Positions 21,738 through 32,600 of a DNA stretch of 64,000 nt are shown piece by piece. The stretch is from Trachythela sp. YZ-2020 (taxonomy: Eukaryota; Cnidaria; Anthozoa; Malacalcyonacea; Clavulariidae). Below the pieces are notes generated by a model that was not told the origin of the DNA, searched no databases, and was given only the letters and a program-made list of their open reading frames with translations. Numbering within the stretch: the stretch's first letter is position 1; every line of letters begins with the position of its first letter. The stretch spans positions 806,001 to 870,000 of the forward strand of contig JADLSH010000073.1 in assembly GCA_016169945.1 (NCBI GenBank), given 5' to 3'. Both the position numbers and the translations under genes were made by a program.

Positions 21738-23796
21738 CTACTGTGGGTCATTTTTCTCTTCACTCGTTGATTCTTCAGTTTTCTCAAAATCATTTGCATT
21801 GAACCAGCCGAGCAGACAGCCGGCTAAGACAACGGGATTTTTATGACCAGCTTCGAGAGCACTTCGCGTGGCCGCGACCCGCGTCATAGTGGCCTGGAGC
21901 TGAGCGTTAGACTGCTGCCGCTGACCAGTTTTACAGTAGTACGCAAAATCTTCGCAATTGTTGCCCAGGATTTGATATTCTCCAAATCCATTTCTAAGGC
22001 ACTCTGATGCTCGTTCCAGTACTTTTTCAGTACTTTCGCATTCCTGTGCACAGTAGGTACCGGGCCACTGAAGGTTGTCCACGTCCTCAGCAACGCCGTA
22101 TTTGTACACGCCAAAAGGATAATCTTTTATGAAGTCTCCTAGAGGGATCTGGTGGACAAGACCATTGTTGTCGCAGTTACCATCCAGATGGCTTGTGAAA
22201 TGAGTGACTGTGTTTTCCCCATCTACAATGCCTAAAAAATTCAATTAAGGTACAACGGCTTTATTGTAGTACGTACAATTCAACGCGTACAATGTTTCAA
22301 TTCTATTTTTAAACCATTCTCAGAGATTATGAATACACCCGGGAGCTAGCTTGGAATGTTGGTGGCACAGTGATTAGTGCCTTTCATTGGGGTCGTGAAG
22401 TGTGTGTGTGGGGGGGGGGGTTACAACCCTATTTTCCTAGTCAAAATCGTATCTGAATCACAGTCATAGCCTCCTCCGCAGGCAACGTTGTAAGCATTGG
22501 CACCCTGTGTTTTCTGATTGTTCTTGCTCCCTGTTACCATCCTCTTACGATACAAAATATTGCGCAATTTTCACAGTAATCCTGTTTGCCACAATTTGTT
22601 TACCAACGAGTTGCCTGCGGAGGAGGCTATCCCAGTCAACCAAATAGGCAAATTAACCCTTAACGACCCTCGTTAATCTCTGCGACCGAGATTCGCTTGC
22701 TGCGATATGCAGTTCCTTGATGCCCTGATTATTATCTCGCGAAGTCACATTCAGTTTTGCTTTACAAACACTGTAGGTTTTCTCTGGCTAGTCCGGCCGT
22801 TTTTTCTGTTTTTAGTAGTAAGAATTGACCAATAAGAGATGTCTTTAACTGACCCACTACGACTAGAGAGATCAGTTTAGCAGAGCTGATAAAGCTATCA
22901 CTATCCATGCAATATCCATTATATACAAAGATAGATTTTAGTTCTCGTGCAACTGTCCTATAAACCGACAAATGAGCCAAAAGCTCCGAGTATGTAACAC
23001 TTATGTTTTATCTGAAAAGCCTTCAAAACTTTGAAAGAATGACTGGGTTGCTTCGAAAAGGGTTGTATGAACAGGGAAAAGTATGAGTGTGTATAACTAA
23101 AATCTAAATTAATTGATATGACATATAGCTAGTCGATGGCTGATCGAGGCATTACCCCATGCATAAGTATTAAGTTCTGAGCTGTTCTCTCCAGAGATCC
23201 AGAGAAACTGCGAGTAAAGCCATGATAAAACGAGCATGATTGATAATTGAGTTGCAACTCTCCCTTGCGTTTGAACGCCAAAACTCATGCACTCCCATCA
23301 ACTTTGGCCGCTTCAAATTTAAGTTTTCCCTCGTTTGACTCGGGTACGCGCGGTAATATTCACTAATTCAGTCACCTCGTATGCAACTCTTGTTCATATT
23401 TTACCGGGACACGAGAGTTGATGAAACTCTTATGTAAACTCTCGCTTGGTCTAGAAAAAACATCTCTTATTTTTGGTTTACTGTTATTTCTAAGAGAAAA
23501 CTGGCGTACCCAGAGAAAACCTGCGGTGTTTGGTAGAGTCAAACTGGAAGTATTCTTTTCACATACGACTGAAACGAAATTATAATCGTACAACTGCATA
23601 TTGCAGGCCGTACATGCACTAACTACTCGACTCTCGAGTAAAGAGAATCAATCATAAGAAATGTAATTTACGAGTTCATTGCATAACGTAAAATCTTCTA
23701 TCTATTACACTTCTTACCATGATGTAAATGACTGATGCTTTGCATAGCAAACACATGATCACCTAAAGCAAATTTCGGAAAGTTTTCTAGTTCCAT
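21738..23796 (-). CDS. LRAT-like NlpC/P60-family protein, two exons
   Basis: Exon 1 is 23718-23796 (ATG at 23796) and exon 2 is 21738-22231 (TGA end); donor CATG|GTAAGA and acceptor TTTTTTAG|GC join in phase to give 190 aa. The start reads FALGDHVFAMQSISHLHHG and continues IVDGENTVTHF, the LRAT-type opening in which a His of the HHG pair is the expected catalytic base (H25/H26). The catalytic cysteine fits C119 in GNNCEDFAYYC. A hydrophobic VVLAGCLLGWF segment near the C-terminus could contact membrane. LRAT/HRASLS proteins are thiol acyltransferases or phospholipases acting on membrane lipids; the substrate cannot be told here. The intron (1.49 kb) contains a MITE at 22466-22630. It looks intact. 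Confidence 0.85.
22466..22630. mobile_element. MITE in the LRAT-like intron
   Basis: Inverted ends ATAGCCTCCTCCGCAGGCAAC and GTTGCCTGCGGAGGAGGCTAT. A solo-like related end (GTTGCCTGCGGAGAAGGCTA) occurs near 29210. No coding content. Confidence 0.8.
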
Positions 23797-24404
23797 TTTT
23801 CAACGTCAAATCATCTGTCCTTTATATCAAGCATATTCTGCCACGCGAGTCTTTCCAATGCGAACAAACAAGCTTTCTTTATACTCAAAAACAAATACAA
23901 GCGAATATTATTTCAATATAGGTTTCATTATCCAATTAGGGACAAAGCGCGGTTTGCCAGACGGGAGCATAGTAACGTGAATTATTTATCGACCACCTGT
24001 AAAAAATTAAAAATAGTCTCGCTCGCTATGAATATTATATCTTCTGTTATTGTATCGTAAGTCCAAAGCAAGGAACGAATAGGTTTAACCCGACTGAAAC
24101 TACTATATATATGATGCACCTGTCAATGTTAAGCGCCGATGTTGGCTTCACTTTTCAGTTGTGTACGGTTGTTAAAACAGCGCAATCCAACATGTCAGGG
24201 CCAGCATGCATGTACAAGTATAGATATTTACATAGAAATAAGAAAATTGAGAAAATGAATTTTCTGCCTATCAACCCCAGGCTAGAGCAAGCGGTTTTTG
24301 TGCAGTGTCTGACTTCTAGAGGAAAAATAATGGATGCTCTAGCTTTCCTTTAAAAACCTAAGCATTTTAGGTGAACTTTTTATGAGAAAAATAAATTTAC
24401 TCGA
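23797..24404. other. Upstream flank of the LRAT-like gene
   Basis: Presumed promoter side of the LRAT-like gene. No TATA box or other defined element stands out, and no other gene is seen. Confidence 0.35.
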
Positions 24405-24650
24405 TTAAAATATTATTCTGTGATTAAAATTGTTGTAGCCTACAAGGCACGTGCTCGCGGGCTGACTGGTTAGGGTGTAGAAACACAAGATAAAGTTTTT
24501 CGGAAAGCATAAAATACATGTGAAAATTTTGTATTCATCAATATTCTTGAGGTATCCCCACATAAAGGAGTCGCACGATGTCAAGTCCGGTGAGCGAGGT
24601 GGCCATTCGACATCATGCCCTAACCCTATGACTCGATTGTTCCCATGCAA
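24405..24650 (-). pseudogene. Mariner-family transposase fragment
   Basis: The minus-strand frame begins with VEWPPRSPDLTSCDSFMWGY, the signature around the second catalytic acid of mariner-type DDE/D transposases (usual form WPPRSPDLTPCDFFLWG). Only about 30 residues are recognisable; the rest has decayed. It ends 105 bp before the mariner-type foldback at 24756 and next to a (TAA)n run at 24655-24678. Confidence 0.75.
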
Positions 24651-24755
24651 ATACTTATAATAATAATAATAATAATAATTGGTTTAATGAACCGTATTGC
24701 AGTTACAAACTGAATTGCACGGCTAAAATTACATCATATAAAATAATTACAACTA

Positions 24756-25356
24756 CCGGGTGGGGCAAAAAAAAGTACGACTGTTTGATTTAGTATAACT
24801 TAAAAACTAAACGAGAATGCTTTGCATTCAGCGATGTCTAACTTAAATTTTGATATATGCCATGTGCATTTTCGTGCAATATTGACCGAGATACCTGCGT
24901 TTAAACTTGAGTAAACATTTTTGGAAGTGTCGAGAATTAGCTAAAAATGGCCTATTAAATAATTTGATAACCATTAGCATTTTACGCAAGTATTCGTTTC
25001 AACAGTGAAGTGAAGTTGAAGTTAGAAGGCCAAATGTTAGAATAAAAGAGCATATCTATTCAAGAAACATTTCTAACTTCAACTTCACTTCATTGAAATA
25101 ATACTTACGATAAAATGGTAATGATTATGAAATTAGTTTAATAGGCTGTTTTTAGCTAATTCTCGACAGTTCCAAAAGTGTTTAGTCAAGTTTAAACGCA
25201 GCTATCTCAGTAAATATTGCATGAAAATGCACATGGCATATATTAAAATTTAAGTTAGACATTGCTGAATGCAAAGAAACTTGTTTTAGTGTAATAGCTA
25301 TTTTCGCTTTTAAGTTATACTAAATCAAACAGTCGTACTTTTTTTGCCCCACCCGG
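24756..25356. mobile_element. Mariner-type foldback element, complete (601 bp)
   Basis: Ends CCGGGTGGGGCAAAAAAAAG and the matching complement, each flanked by TA (24754-24755 and 25357-25358), the Tc1/mariner target duplication. Nearly the whole length pairs as two arms of roughly 300 bp. No transposase inside. A truncated relative lies at 7310-7778. Confidence 0.9.
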
Positions 25357-25359
25357 TAT

Positions 25360-26370
25360 AGTAAGGTAATATAGTTAATCTAAGACCTACGTTAACTAAG
25401 GAATAAGGATACGTCAGTAATATTTACATGTTATAAACGCTGCGAAACGTTCAGTACTTGCGTTTACTCTATTTATTGGATCAAATCTTAAATGGTAACT
25501 GTGTTCACGGGCACAATGGTTCTGACTAAAAATGTTAGCAAGAGGATTATACCCTACTTGTCGACGGTTAGCTAATGTTTCCAAACCAGACCGTAGGGAA
25601 TCTTCGTAAGCTAAAGTTGTTCGTTAAGTCCGGCCATACAGGTGATGCATATTCAACACAGGGTCTAACCATCGAGCAATAAATTTGAACAAGGTCATTA
25701 TGATTTAAACCAGCTTTCTTTAATTGTCTCTATCCTTGTCTATACGACGTAAGGTGTCCTGAATTTAAAAATCGAGATATGCGCGATAAATCTATGCACG
25801 AAATGGCTGGAAAACTTGGAAAAACAGATTTATCGCGCATATCTCGATTTTTAAATTCAGGACACCTTACGTCGTATAGACAAGGATAGTCCGGGCAAAT
25901 ATCAGCTATCTTGTCTTCCAACATTGCTTCAGCCACAATTGTCGCGATTAGCACTTCTACGCATGCGTATTCGTATGACATTGTAAGGCGATAGCTTTGC
26001 ACGCGCGCACACTTGGAGGAAATGTTCACCCGTGCACAAAATTGTTCAACATGTTGAATATCAGGTGCCGATGGCACGCGTGAACAATAGCGCTCAAAAC
26101 GCCACCGCACAATGGGGGAACTTGCTTACGCCAACAGTCACGAGTGAAACTTTGCTGATAGCTCTAGTGTGCGGCGGGCTTAAGGTCTTGCGAGATGTTG
26201 ACGCCCAATAGCTTGTAGGAACAAATCCTTTCAACTGCTCTTCCAGAAATATAAATTGACTCCATACCCTGCAGCAAGTCATACTTAAGGAAAGATACCA
26301 ACATTTCTTTGCATTTTTTGGCGTTTAATTGCATTCCACGTGATACAGCAAAACGAGAAATTTCATCCAC
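25360..26370 (-). pseudogene. CR1-like reverse transcriptase remnant with foldback insertion
   Basis: From 26370 downwards the minus strand reads MQLNAKKCKEMLVSF and SYKLLGVNISQDLK, a thumb-proximal RT segment. About 25730-25560 continues with RQLKKAGLNHNDLVQIYCSM and RPCVEYASPVW, the following RT segment. Between them lie a 158-bp palindrome (25731-25888) and scrambled sequence. Frameshifts and stops make it non-functional. Confidence 0.7.
25731..25888. mobile_element. Foldback element inside the RT remnant
   Basis: The ends TATCCTTGTCTATACGACG and CGTCGTATAGACAAGGATA and the inner TTTAAAAATCGAGATATGCG arms pair exactly around a loop of about 35 bp. It produces a matching artificial frame on both strands. 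Confidence 0.85.
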
Positions 26371-26474
26371 CGCACTGGGGAGTAAACTCGGTGAACAACG
26401 GGGGATTCCCAGGAGTAGAAAATCTTGTACTTAAAAAGAATAGACTTATGCTAAACCCAAGGAAGCGTAAAATA

Positions 26475-26576
26475 CAGGGTGTATTGAAAAACGAGACCTT
26501 AATAAATAATGCTCAGGCATTCAAATTATTACAATAGGAAAATTTAAAAAGGTATACTTTTTTTCGGGACACCCTG
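26475..26576. mobile_element. Mariner-type MITE A (102 bp)
   Basis: Ends CAGGGTGT and ACACCCTG with TA on both sides (26473-26474, 26577-26578). Internal arms are short and diverged. Confidence 0.75.
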
Positions 26577-26626
26577 TACAGTATTGTACGTATAGCAAAA
26601 TAGTAAATCAGCCTTTTTCTATTCTA

Positions 26627-27230
26627 CAGTGTGTCTCAAAAAAACTGAACCCTTTCAAATTCAAATTAACTATAACGTATTGTAGTAATTTGACAGCTCT
26701 AATTGCTTTGAATTAATGGTTGGGTAAGAACACAAGGTCTTGTATACTCATGGACAAAACTGAAAGAAATAAAAAAATAGAAAATTTAAAATAAATATGT
26801 TTAAATTAAGAAATATGTTGAAATTCAGACCTGCAGAAAGGATAAAATTGGTCAGTTCACTGCAGAGCAGCGCATATTTATGGTGTTACATTACAACCTC
26901 AAGTTTAGTAGCAGTGACTTTTTTCGCAAATATTTTTCGAGTGAGCAAGTGTCAAATTATTTTATCGTTGACAGGAGTCTTTTCAAATAAGTTGTAAATT
27001 TATCTGAGCATGAATTAAATGAAGAGCAAATTATTGGAAATACGTTTGCAACACCTTGTACATATGAGAGTCAAGTTATTATTAATTTCCTATGGCAATG
27101 TGTGGAAGAACTTGTGAGTTGTGTTTTAATTTACGCATATTAATTTGACGAGGGATTAGAGCTGTCAAATTACTACAATACGTTAGCTAATTTGAATTTG
27201 AAAGGGTTCAGTTTTTTTTTATACACACTG
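26627..27230. mobile_element. Mariner-type MITE B (604 bp)
   Basis: Ends CAGTGTGTCTCAAAAAAACTG and a diverged complement ending ACACACTG; TA flanks. Inner arms AATTTGACAGCTCTAATTG/AGAGCTGTCAAATTACTAC and TCAAATTCAAATTA pair over about 80 bp. Its right TA (27231-27232) is also the left TA of the next element. Confidence 0.85.
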
Positions 27231-27232
27231 TA

Positions 27233-27704
27233 CAGGGTGTACCAAAAAACCCGCAAACTATTGAAAATAATCTATTGTTAGAATTTCAATGGCCGAGCAC
27301 TAAGCTGAATGTAAAGAGTGCAAAATATTGACAGGGTGCATATATTAAGTATTGACTTATTAAGAAATTAAAATATCTTTGTCATTTTCTGCCTTTGGGA
27401 ATTTAAAGCAGCTTCGTAAATAAAAACTGTTTTGTGTGATGCACGTAATTTTCCTGGCTGAAACAGCACATAAGCACATGTTGGACGAATTCAAATAAAA
27501 TAATTGCCATGCATAAAATTTGATTCCATTGCGTTTACGAACCCATGGGTTTAGTTCATTTTGTCTAACATAAACCGCTTCGTTATGCATAATATTTACT
27601 TATGTCAATAATTTATGCACTCGTGGGTTTAACTTAGTGCTAGGTCATTGAAATTCTAACAGTAGATTATTTTCAATAGTTTGCGGTTTTTTTGGTACAC
27701 CCTG
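27233..27704. mobile_element. Mariner-type MITE C (472 bp)
   Basis: Ends CAGGGTGTACCAAAAAACCC and GGTTTTTTTGGTACACCCTG; arms continue through GCAAACTATTGAAAATAATCT. TA on both sides. No transposase. Confidence 0.85.
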
Positions 27705-27844
27705 TATAATGCTTCACTAAACTAGAACAATGGTGCAGTGCTGCTCATGTGGGATATTCACGTGGCTATAATGGAGCAGTTAATTGTTGAGCTCAGTTAA
27801 ACATAAAAAATGATAAACTAGACAATTTGGATATGGACACAGCA

Positions 27845-28280
27845 CAGGTGTCCCAAAAAAAGGCTACCTTTTCAAATTCAAATTAGCATGTTAATTCGAG
27901 CAACCTATTGTAGTTCTTTGAAATTCATTATCGCTTTTGAACTACGAATGCGTAAAAACACACAGTTTTATACACATGGGATATTAAGAAAAGCTTCCAA
28001 TTGATGAATAAGTTATAAAACCTGTTTTAGATTATTAATTGCGTTCAAACAGACATTTCATATAAAATTTGACGAGTTAAATTCAACGCAAATTCAACAT
28101 CTAAACAGGACTTAAACAAATACAAAACGCTTCTGAACGCTTTCCAAACGCAGATTTGAAGTTATTCTTAATCACCCGTGTGTGCATGCACTAAAACCCC
28201 TTTGAAATTGAACACAATAGGTTGTTTGAATTAACACGCTCATTTGAATTTGAAAAGTAGCCTTTTTTTGGGACACCCTG
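27845..28280. mobile_element. Mariner-type MITE D (436 bp)
   Basis: Ends CAGGTGTCCCAAAAAAAGGC and CCTTTTTTTGGGACACCCTG; arms contain CAACCTATTGTAG and its complement. TA follows the right end; the left flank is CA, so the left duplication has decayed. Confidence 0.8.
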
Positions 28281-28285
28281 TATAG

Positions 28286-28468
28286 AGACGACCAGTAGGG
28301 CCACTCATTTGAAATTTTGTGTGGCCGCTCATTACGCATTGGCAGCCAGTCAATTGCTTTTTCTGGCCAATAAGCAAGCTGGACTAACTTTCCTGGCCAG
28401 TAAACTGCATATTTTTGCATAAAAAGCCGGCTACATGTTGCATCGCCGAGTGGCCCTACTGGTCGTCT
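28286..28468. mobile_element. Foldback E (183 bp)
   Basis: Ends AGACGACCAGTAGGGCCACTC and GAGTGGCCCTACTGGTCGTCT. It starts six bases after MITE D. The interior shares CTGGCCAGTAA / GACTGGCTG motifs with the element at 45361-45590, so both belong to one family. Confidence 0.85.
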
Positions 28469-28475
28469 TTATACT

Positions 28476-29140
28476 GTGATATGGATACCATATAAAAGTC
28501 ATTCTATATATCGTGCTTATTTAGCTCATGATGGAATTCGTATTAAACGGACCGGAGACTTCGATTCGCTTAATAACTTTGTTGACAATATTGTTGGCCT
28601 GCGAAGCAAATGGAAGTCATCGGGAGGTAAAGATATAGGAAGTTTATCAGCTCAAACTCGGACCAATTGCGACTTGCGTTGGTATCATGGCAAGCAAATT
28701 GTTGTTCCAATGGAAGGATGGCGATTCACTCAAAAACCATGTAGTAACTGGTGAGTGTCGTAATTACAAATTTTGTTAACCAAAATAGCCACGGCTTCTG
28801 ACTGTTCGAACCACACAGCAAATGATATGACAGTCGACATCAATTGCATTGCCAGTCAAATCGTGTGAATTTGTCACCGATAATAGCATAGCAATATATA
28901 GCATAGGCATAGCGGTTGACTCATGTTCGTCTGATTGTTGTATGTGTTCTTGCAGAGTTTATGTCAATGAAATGAAGGGCGTTAAATCAGATATTGCAGT
29001 CATTCAAAAGCAAATTAAGAGAAAGAGGAAGTTATCCGCCCTTCCTTCCCTTCCCCTCACCAGCTCCCAATCCCCCTAGCAGCCCACCTGCTCGGCCAAA
29101 AATTTGTTTTGAATTTTCGACCGGAATATAATAAAGAAAT
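28476..29140 (+). other. Unrecognised coding-like fragment
   Basis: The frame at 28476-28754 has protein-like composition, with a WKSSGG motif and a WYHGKQIVVPMEGW motif. A second frame (about 28956-29079) reads VNEMKGVKSDIAVIQKQI, coiled-coil-like, and AATAAAG follows near 29130. A perfect donor (AACTG|GTGAGTG) and acceptor (TTCTTGCAG) lie between, but splicing them would create a stop codon. I suspect a transposon-associated ORF remnant. No function assigned. Confidence 0.35.
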
Positions 29141-29611
29141 ATTGCGTTCATGCGTTGTGTACTACTTTATATTTATACGAATTTCACCGTCTTGGAAGCC
29201 ACAGAGTTGCCTGCGGAGAAGGCTAGAGTCCATCGAGTTATTCAAAGTACTGAATTTGGTAGTAATGTTATAAACAAGTGGTAGCTATTTTTAGACGCGT
29301 GCTCGCGTCTCTATGAGTGGGTATGTCTGTCAGTCGGTCGGTCAACAAAAATGTGGGATCAAATTTGTATAACTGAGCATGCGCAGTTATGTAAGCACGC
29401 GTCATCAGTATTAAGTACTTGTTTCTATTCCAAGAAACGCTAATGTTAAAACTAAGAACAATTTTTGCACGTGAATCAGAACGACTTTGTTGGATAATCT
29501 ACAATTGGCCAAAATTTGTTCAGCGTAAAATATAATTCCTAAGTCTAAATACTAGTAATAATATACAAAAATATATTATATAAGATATAATATAACCAAA
29601 GGCTATAAATA

Positions 29612-32600
29612 CTAATTTTTTTTTGAAGGTATCATAACCCTCAAAGGGTAGGTCTGATTGATCAAGTCTTCGCCGGGATTCCACAGTTGAGTTAAGATAA
29701 TGAATTTAAAGTTTTCGATTCTAGCTCCCAGGAATGCCGTCTTGCTGTACTGTTCTCCGTCTTCTGCTCGAATAAGCGTCAGAAACCTATACGAATATTG
29801 TAAATTAGCATGTGAATTACTGTATTTAGTCACAACTGCATATCATGGCGATAGGCAGGGCCGGGGGTAGTTTCACCACGCTGTCCTCTCACAGGGGCCA
29901 GCGGAGGCAAGCTAATGTCTTTCTCATGAAGATGCGTACCCTTATAAGTTTTTAAGCCAAGGCCTTTCTTGTACTTGTTTTAATAGTAGAAGATATAAAG
30001 ACAGCCTATTCGATTCTTGAACAAACAAAAATTGCGCTGAATCGTATAGGACGTTTACATCCAAACCGAAAGATTTTTGAACACACTTCTTTGGCAGGAA
30101 GTATACTAAACATCATCCAGACTTCGATCCCAATGCCTTAGTCCTCATGAGCATTGATATGAAGTTCTACTTCAGAGGTATTTATAGTTTAGGATTAAAC
30201 GGATTTGATAATATATGCAGAAAATAATATCACAGAGTACTTTGGACAAGTGGCAACTCAAACCGCAACCTAACAACACAGACAACCGGCGCATCTTTGT
30301 GGCATATATTGTTGGCAAGGAAGTGCTCTAACGGTCTAGAGGCTCTAGCTAACCTCTTACCTAGTGGAACTGGAAAACCGAGGGTTGAGCCAGTTCTGTG
30401 CATGTTGTTCAGCGAGTTGAGACCTGATCGTCTTGGAACCACCATTGGTTATACTGAGACAGTAATGACACTCAAGACCTGACAGAGCATGCAAAAACTG
30501 TAGGGTTTTTTTACCGGTGGACCTCTAGATAACCGGGGAACACGCGGACCCCCATTCAGGTCAGTCAGCTCGTTGAAATTGAGTCCTAGTTGAATTTATT
30601 CTTTAATTAAAATAGTTAATTATTATCAAGTCTATACCTAAGAGACGATTGAGTAACTGTTTGGTTCTGAGGCCAATAGACATCTCCAATTACACATGAT
30701 TTCCTGCCTGCTTGAAGTCTGTACTAACAACACTAACAAAACGAAAAGACGTAGTGTTAAACAAACCTGTCATCTTTAAGTATTTCTTTGGTCATGATTG
30801 TATTTAACAATCCTTCTTGAACGATGTCGAATTTCATTTTGACACTCTCAAACATGTCTACTGCCATCATGTCCAGAACCAGTGGTTTACCGAAACTAAA
30901 GAAGGTTAATCATGGCGATATCATTGGAAAAGTTGTTTCAAAGAATAGACAAGTTCACAATATCGATCTTTTTGGCCTATGGCCATTTGCTAAACAAATT
31001 TTCGTATTAAAATGTTTGATATTTTTCGAGTTATCGTGCTCACAGCCAAACACACAAACAAACCCAACTGAAAACATAACCTCGTGGCCGAGGTAAAAAC
31101 GTCTAATTACTGCTGCTGAGAATCTCCACTCACCGTATTGCTCCTAAGATAGCAAGGCGTATCACATCAGGTTCCATATTACTTGGATTTAGAGCATTTA
31201 GAAAGTTTGTATCACGATAACGCAGGAATGTTGATGTTTGAGAGGAAGATTCGATTACCAGGGGCCATCTGAAATAATGGAACATATAACTGGGTTATGA
31301 ATTGAACCACAGGCACAGGCGGTGTGGTATACCGCGGTAGACAAGGGGGACCGCCCAAAAGGGGCAACTATCAGTTAGTGTACTCGGACCGATATCTTTT
31401 CAAATGTATTAAGGAACGAGCGCCCAAGAGCGGTCCGGAGTCATGCTCTCTCAGAGAAAATCTCAGATTTTTTGGAGAATTACTCCCAGACTCCGAGATT
31501 ACAATTGCTCTATTAGTGTAGGTCACTTCAATACATGCCACTTTCCTGACTTCCCCCGGGATGGAAACCCCGCTCATAAAGTGAATGACCAAAATACGAT
31601 ACCTGCCACTTTCAGCAATTTTACCACCAACGTCCCTCATCAGGACATCATCAAGTTCCCTTATGGAAACCTTTATCCCAACTTGCTCATTTGCGTCCTC
31701 ATCTTCAGAAATGCGGAAAATGTTTAGTTACATTGTTCTATAGAACCAGGGGATACGCATATTTGGGACAATGCCTAAGCTATGATACGCACTAAATGCC
31801 ATTTTACATGCACGAGGCAATTTTTGCTGTAACTTGCAACGCCATTTCTGACACAGAGCAATCTCAAGTAAATAGATTATAAAAAATATCATGCCAAACA
31901 ATGCCTGCTTTTCAGTTTCGAATATTTTCACTTTAATCAATTTCTTCTCTGTCTCTAAATGGTTTTATGTGAGCCGAAAAACGCGGTTGAGTAAAACGTG
32001 GGTCAACCTCACAAATTTTGCAGGATTACTTTTTACATAACACGGCTCTGTGCCAGAAATTGCGTTGCTATTTGTAGCAAAAATTGTCTCGTTTCGCAAG
32101 GCCATAAAATATAAAAAATATGTTCAATAATCTTACTGGCGTCATCAGCTCTTTCTTTCTTCTGTTCTCTCAGTCTTAATTTCAACTAAAATGGAAAACA
32201 CGCTGTGACTATAGGCCATTTTCCAATTCAAACATATACGATTAAACTGGAAAACGGGCTTTACTATGAAACACACTATTTAAACACATTTGGACTATAT
32301 GTAAGTGCAGCATTGGTCATATGACAAGTCACATAGACAATATAGACATGAGGTTAGAGGTTGTAAAAGTATTACTGTATTAGGTTGTTATTTAGAAGAA
32401 TCATTAAGGACGTTGTGTTACTTTGATTCTTAATATTATAAAATGTGAACATTACAGAAAGTAATAACAAGCAATGGGTTACCTGTGCGAGTTTATCACG
32501 TGCAATCTTACTGCTTTGTTTTGTTGTTTCCAATTCCATTTCGGCATCATGGACTGTCTGGAAGAAATAATTATCTTTGATGGGGACTTAGTGGTACTTA

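Noticed and set aside
28476..29079. Two-exon host gene
   Set aside because: The good donor and acceptor do not keep an open frame when joined, and the 5' end starts directly at a MITE; kept only as an unrecognised fragment.
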